Of a DNA stretch of 64,000 nucleotides, positions 61,680 to 64,000 are shown piece by piece (the stretch's first letter is position 1; the number at the start of each line of letters is the position of its first letter). The notes below the pieces were generated by a model. That model was not told the DNA's origin and ran no database searches. It saw only the letters and a list, made by a program, of their open reading frames with translations. This DNA is from Bacillota bacterium (lineage in GTDB: Bacteria > Bacillota > Clostridia > Christensenellales > SZUA-584). The DNA lies in assembly GCA_023459495.1 (NCBI GenBank), contig JAEWTL010000021.1:1-64000 (forward strand). Direction: 5' to 3'. Made by a program: the position numbers and the translations under genes.

Positions 61680-62846
61680 ATGGCAAAATTCGTAATCGTT
61701 GTGATGGACAGCGTGGGAGCAGGGGAGATGCCCGATGCATACCGCTTCGGCGACGAGGGCTCTGATACGCTGGGCCACATCATCGACGCGTACCCCGACA
61801 TTCAACTGAATAACCTTTCGAGGCTTGGCCTGTGCAAACTCAAGCCACAGCTGCCCTGCTATGGAGAGATTATTGGCTCATATGGCCGGGCCGCAGAGGT
61901 ATTTCCGGGCAAAGATACTACGGGCGGACATTTTGAGATTTCGGGACTGGCGCTGGAAAAGCCGTTTCCAACGTTTCCACAAGGCTTCCCGGAGGACTTC
62001 ATCCACGCATTTGAAAAAGCCATTGGCCGCAAGACCATCGGAAATTACCATGCATCCGGTACAGAGATTATCAAGCAGCTAGGCAAGCAGCACGTGGATA
62101 CCGGCGAGTTGATCGTGTATACCTCTGCCGACAGCGTATTCCAAATCGCCGCGCATGAGGAGGTCATACCGCTGCCGGAGTTGTATCAGATATGTGAGAC
62201 AGCGAGGGAGATGCTTGTAGGCGACCTTGCGGTGGGACGCGTGATTGCGCGGCCATTCATTGGTACAGAAGGAAACTACACACGCACCAAAAACCGCCGC
62301 GATTTCTCATTCGCACCGCCGGGAGAGACCATCCTGACCGCCGTGCAGAAGGCCGGGCTTGAGGTTGCAGGCGTAGGTAAGATCGAGGACATTTTCGCGG
62401 GCGTGGGGCTCACAAAGCGTAACCATACCACGGACAACGACGCGGGCGTCACCGCGACCATTGACTATATCCGCGCGGATTTTGACGGACTGGTTTTCTC
62501 CAACCTCGTCGACTTTGATATGCTTTACGGCCACCGTAACAACGTACAGGGTTATAAGGAAGCGCTGGAGGCATTGGACAGGCGTATCCCTGAGATTCTT
62601 GCAGCGTTAGGCGAGGACGATATCGTGATCTTCACGGCTGACCATGGCTGCGATCCCACGACACCCTCTACCGATCATTCGCGCGAGTACATCCCAATCT
62701 TTGCGTATGGCGACCACGTAAAAGCTGGCATCGATATCGGTACGAGACGTTCATTTTCAGACATTGCGGCAACCGCTGCGGAATATTTTGGGCTGAAGGA
62801 CTGGCATTCCGGCACATCCTTCTACCAACAGATCATAAAGGAGTAA
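61680..62846 (+). CDS. deoB: Phosphopentomutase
   Basis: Interconverts (deoxy)ribose 1- and 5-phosphates, linking nucleoside breakdown to sugar metabolism. It has 388 aa. MDSVGAGEMPDAYRFGDEGSDTLGHI at about 9-34 starts the alkaline-phosphatase fold. Metal ligands lie in GKDTTGGHFEISG, NLVDFDMLYGHR and TADHGCDPTTPSTDHSREY. ATG 61680 has GGGAGGTGG upstream. It is paired with punA four bases downstream, forming a nucleoside salvage unit. Confidence 0.96.
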   Translation: MAKFVIVVMDSVGAGEMPDAYRFGDEGSDTLGHIIDAYPDIQLNNLSRLGLCKLKPQLPCYGEIIGSYGRAAEVFPGKDTTGGHFEISGLALEKPFPTFPQGFPEDFIHAFEKAIGRKTIGNYHASGTEIIKQLGKQHVDTGELIVYTSADSVFQIAAHEEVIPLPELYQICETAREMLVGDLAVGRVIARPFIGTEGNYTRTKNRRDFSFAPPGETILTAVQKAGLEVAGVGKIEDIFAGVGLTKRNHTTDNDAGVTATIDYIRADFDGLVFSNLVDFDMLYGHRNNVQGYKEALEALDRRIPEILAALGEDDIVIFTADHGCDPTTPSTDHSREYIPIFAYGDHVKAGIDIGTRRSFSDIAATAAEYFGLKDWHSGTSFYQQIIKE

Positions 62847-62850
62847 CGGT

Positions 62851-63681
62851 ATGACTACACTGAACAGGATTCAGGACGCGTACGACTATCTGAACGGAGC
62901 AACATCACAGCGTCCGACGCTTTGCGTCGTGCTGGGCAGCGGACTGGGCGCTTATGCGGAATCGATGGAAGGCGCGCAGATCATCAACTATAAGGATATC
63001 CCCGGTTTTCCGGTTTCCACAGTACCTGGTCATGCCGGACGTTTGGTGTTTGGACGTAAGCACGGCGTAGATGTTGTATGCATGCAGGGGCGCTTTCACT
63101 GCTATGAAGGCTACGCGGCAGCGGAAACCGTGATTCCGCTGCGCACGCTGATCAAGTTGGGCGTAAAGCGTGTGCTGGCCACCAACGCCGCGGGCGGAGT
63201 CAACCTGGATTTTGCGCCGGGCGACATTATGATCATTTCGGATCACATGAACTTCACTTCACTGAATCCGCTGGAAGGACCCAACATCGACGAGTTCGGG
63301 CCACGCTTTCCGGATATGAGCTATGCTTATGACAAAAAGCTGATTGCTGCCCTGGAACTGGCCGCCAAAGAGGGCGGAATCGAAGTACGCAAGGGCGTAT
63401 ATATGATGATGAAGGGCCCGTCCTTCGAGACCCCGGCGGAGATCCGCATGGCGCGTATATTGGGAGCAGATGCGGTAGGCATGTCCACCGTGCCGGAGAT
63501 CATCACCGCGGCTCACGCAGGCGTAGCTTCCGCAGCGATGTCGTGCATCACCAACATGGCCGCAGGCATTCTGGACCAGCCGCTTTCTCATGAGGAAGTG
63601 ATGGAAACAGGAAAGGTGGCAGCGGGGCGAATTGCTGCGCTGATCGACGGATTTATTGAACAGGTCGGGAAGATGGACTAA
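62851..63681 (+). CDS. punA: Purine-nucleoside phosphorylase
   Basis: A 276-aa trimeric-type (PNP I) enzyme splitting purine nucleosides to base and ribose 1-phosphate. VVLGSGLGAYAESM at about 26-39 holds the phosphate-binding Ser. GRFHCYEGY (about 84-92), NAAGGVNLDFAPGD (about 114-127) and MSTVPEIITAAHAG with the base-binding region follow. AAAGGAG precedes the ATG. It supplies purine bases that the deaminases and XdhABC of the purine island could use. Confidence 0.96.
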   Translation: MTTLNRIQDAYDYLNGATSQRPTLCVVLGSGLGAYAESMEGAQIINYKDIPGFPVSTVPGHAGRLVFGRKHGVDVVCMQGRFHCYEGYAAAETVIPLRTLIKLGVKRVLATNAAGGVNLDFAPGDIMIISDHMNFTSLNPLEGPNIDEFGPRFPDMSYAYDKKLIAALELAAKEGGIEVRKGVYMMMKGPSFETPAEIRMARILGADAVGMSTVPEIITAAHAGVASAAMSCITNMAAGILDQPLSHEEVMETGKVAAGRIAALIDGFIEQVGKMD

Positions 63682-63698
63682 GCTATACAAATAAAAAA

Positions 63699-63731
63699 AT
63701 CGGGCTGACTTAACATCAGCCCGATTTTTTT
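63699..63731. terminator. Bidirectional terminator between punA and the NlpC/P60 gene
   Basis: ATCGGGCTGA/TCAGCCCGAT 10-bp stem (63699-63708 with 63716-63725), with an A-run before and a T-run after, so it serves both convergent genes. Confidence 0.93.
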
Positions 63732-63747
63732 GTATCGTAAACTGGTA

Positions 63748-64000
63748 TTATTCAAATATCTTTGGCCTGCCGAACACGTTCCAGCTTTGATACACCTCGA
63801 CGCCGCCATTCACAATGTTATTGTAAATTCGCTTGTCAATGGTACGCTTCTTAACTACGCCGCAGAGGCTGCCCGCTGCTTCGTAGATATATCCATGTTG
63901 GCCCACCACAGCCATGTGCACGATCTTACCCGAATCATCCTGTACGAATACCAGATCGCCGGGCTGCAGGTCTTCTTTATTGATGGGATCGCAATAATCG
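63748..64000 (-). CDS. C-terminal part of an NlpC/P60-type cell-wall hydrolase (5' end outside window)
   Basis: On the - strand a frame enters from the right edge and stops with TAA at 63750-63748. The 83 visible residues include LQPGDLVFVQDDSGKIVHMAVVGQHG and YIYEAAGSLCGVV. These match the second half of an NlpC/P60 domain, with the catalytic His in IVHMAVVG. The catalytic Cys would be upstream, beyond the window. The remaining tail RIYNNIVNGGVEVYQSWNVF is not diagnostic. Such enzymes cut peptidoglycan stem peptides outside the cell. Confidence 0.8.
   Translation of the reverse strand, partial: DYCDPINKEDLQPGDLVFVQDDSGKIVHMAVVGQHGYIYEAAGSLCGVVKKRTIDKRIYNNIVNGGVEVYQSWNVFGRPKIFE

Overview
The window looks like part of a chromosome from a spore-forming anaerobe of the class Clostridia. 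The supports are spoVS, ylbJ, YlxM-Ffh and RpsP-KhpA-RimM-TrmD in Firmicutes order, a T-box ahead of hisS-aspS, a PPi-type phosphofructokinase, oxygen-sensitive IorAB, and strong AGGAGG ribosome binding sites. Most of the window is moderately GC-rich. About 24.6-29 kb is visibly AT-rich and holds decayed genes.

Region 1 (1-24.5 kb) is a purine-catabolism and molybdenum-cofactor island. It starts with the tail of an unknown gene and ygeX (diaminopropionate ammonia-lyase family), then a MocA-type cytidylyltransferase and a YheO-like regulator. A long + strand operon follows: a MoeA-like protein, moaC, modABC, moaA, a MOSC protein and a Mog/MoaB protein. Adenine deaminase and a Crp/Fnr regulator lie on the - strand. 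A BMP-type nucleoside ABC importer comes next. The last operon is yqeB, xdhABC, guanine deaminase and 8-oxoguanine deaminase. Together the genes can import nucleosides or bases, deaminate adenine, guanine and 8-oxoguanine, oxidise (hypo)xanthine, and supply the Mo enzyme with molybdate and cofactor. The xdh operon is preceded by a consensus promoter and a purine-riboswitch-like aptamer whose L3 loop is canonical but whose J3/1 segment appears longer than usual. The importer operon has a separate long hairpin-rich leader that I could not assign to a known class.

Region 2 (24.6-31 kb) is AT-rich. It contains a broken DUF5050-like lipoprotein, a frameshifted N-terminal fragment of a YyaL-type gene, an FAD-linked oxidase, a YafY/WYL regulator, an isochorismatase-like hydrolase, and then an intact YyaL gene.

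Region 3 (31-40.5 kb) holds Mrp, YjbQ, a secreted protein of unknown function, PPi-phosphofructokinase, and an aromatic 2-oxoacid module (paaK, iorA, iorB, a second paaK, an ACT protein). This module would convert aryl-pyruvates to aryl-acetates with energy conservation.

Region 4 (40.5-64 kb) is housekeeping: alr, 5-formyl-THF cyclo-ligase, rsmD, coaD, ylbJ, tmcAL, pta-ackA, T-box-hisS-aspS, rseC, trxA, spoVS, smc, ftsY, a NUDIX gene on the opposite strand, ylxM-ffh, rpsP-khpA-rimM-trmD, deoB-punA, and the end of an NlpC/P60 gene cut by the window edge. I saw no CRISPR array, insertion sequence, rRNA or tRNA gene.
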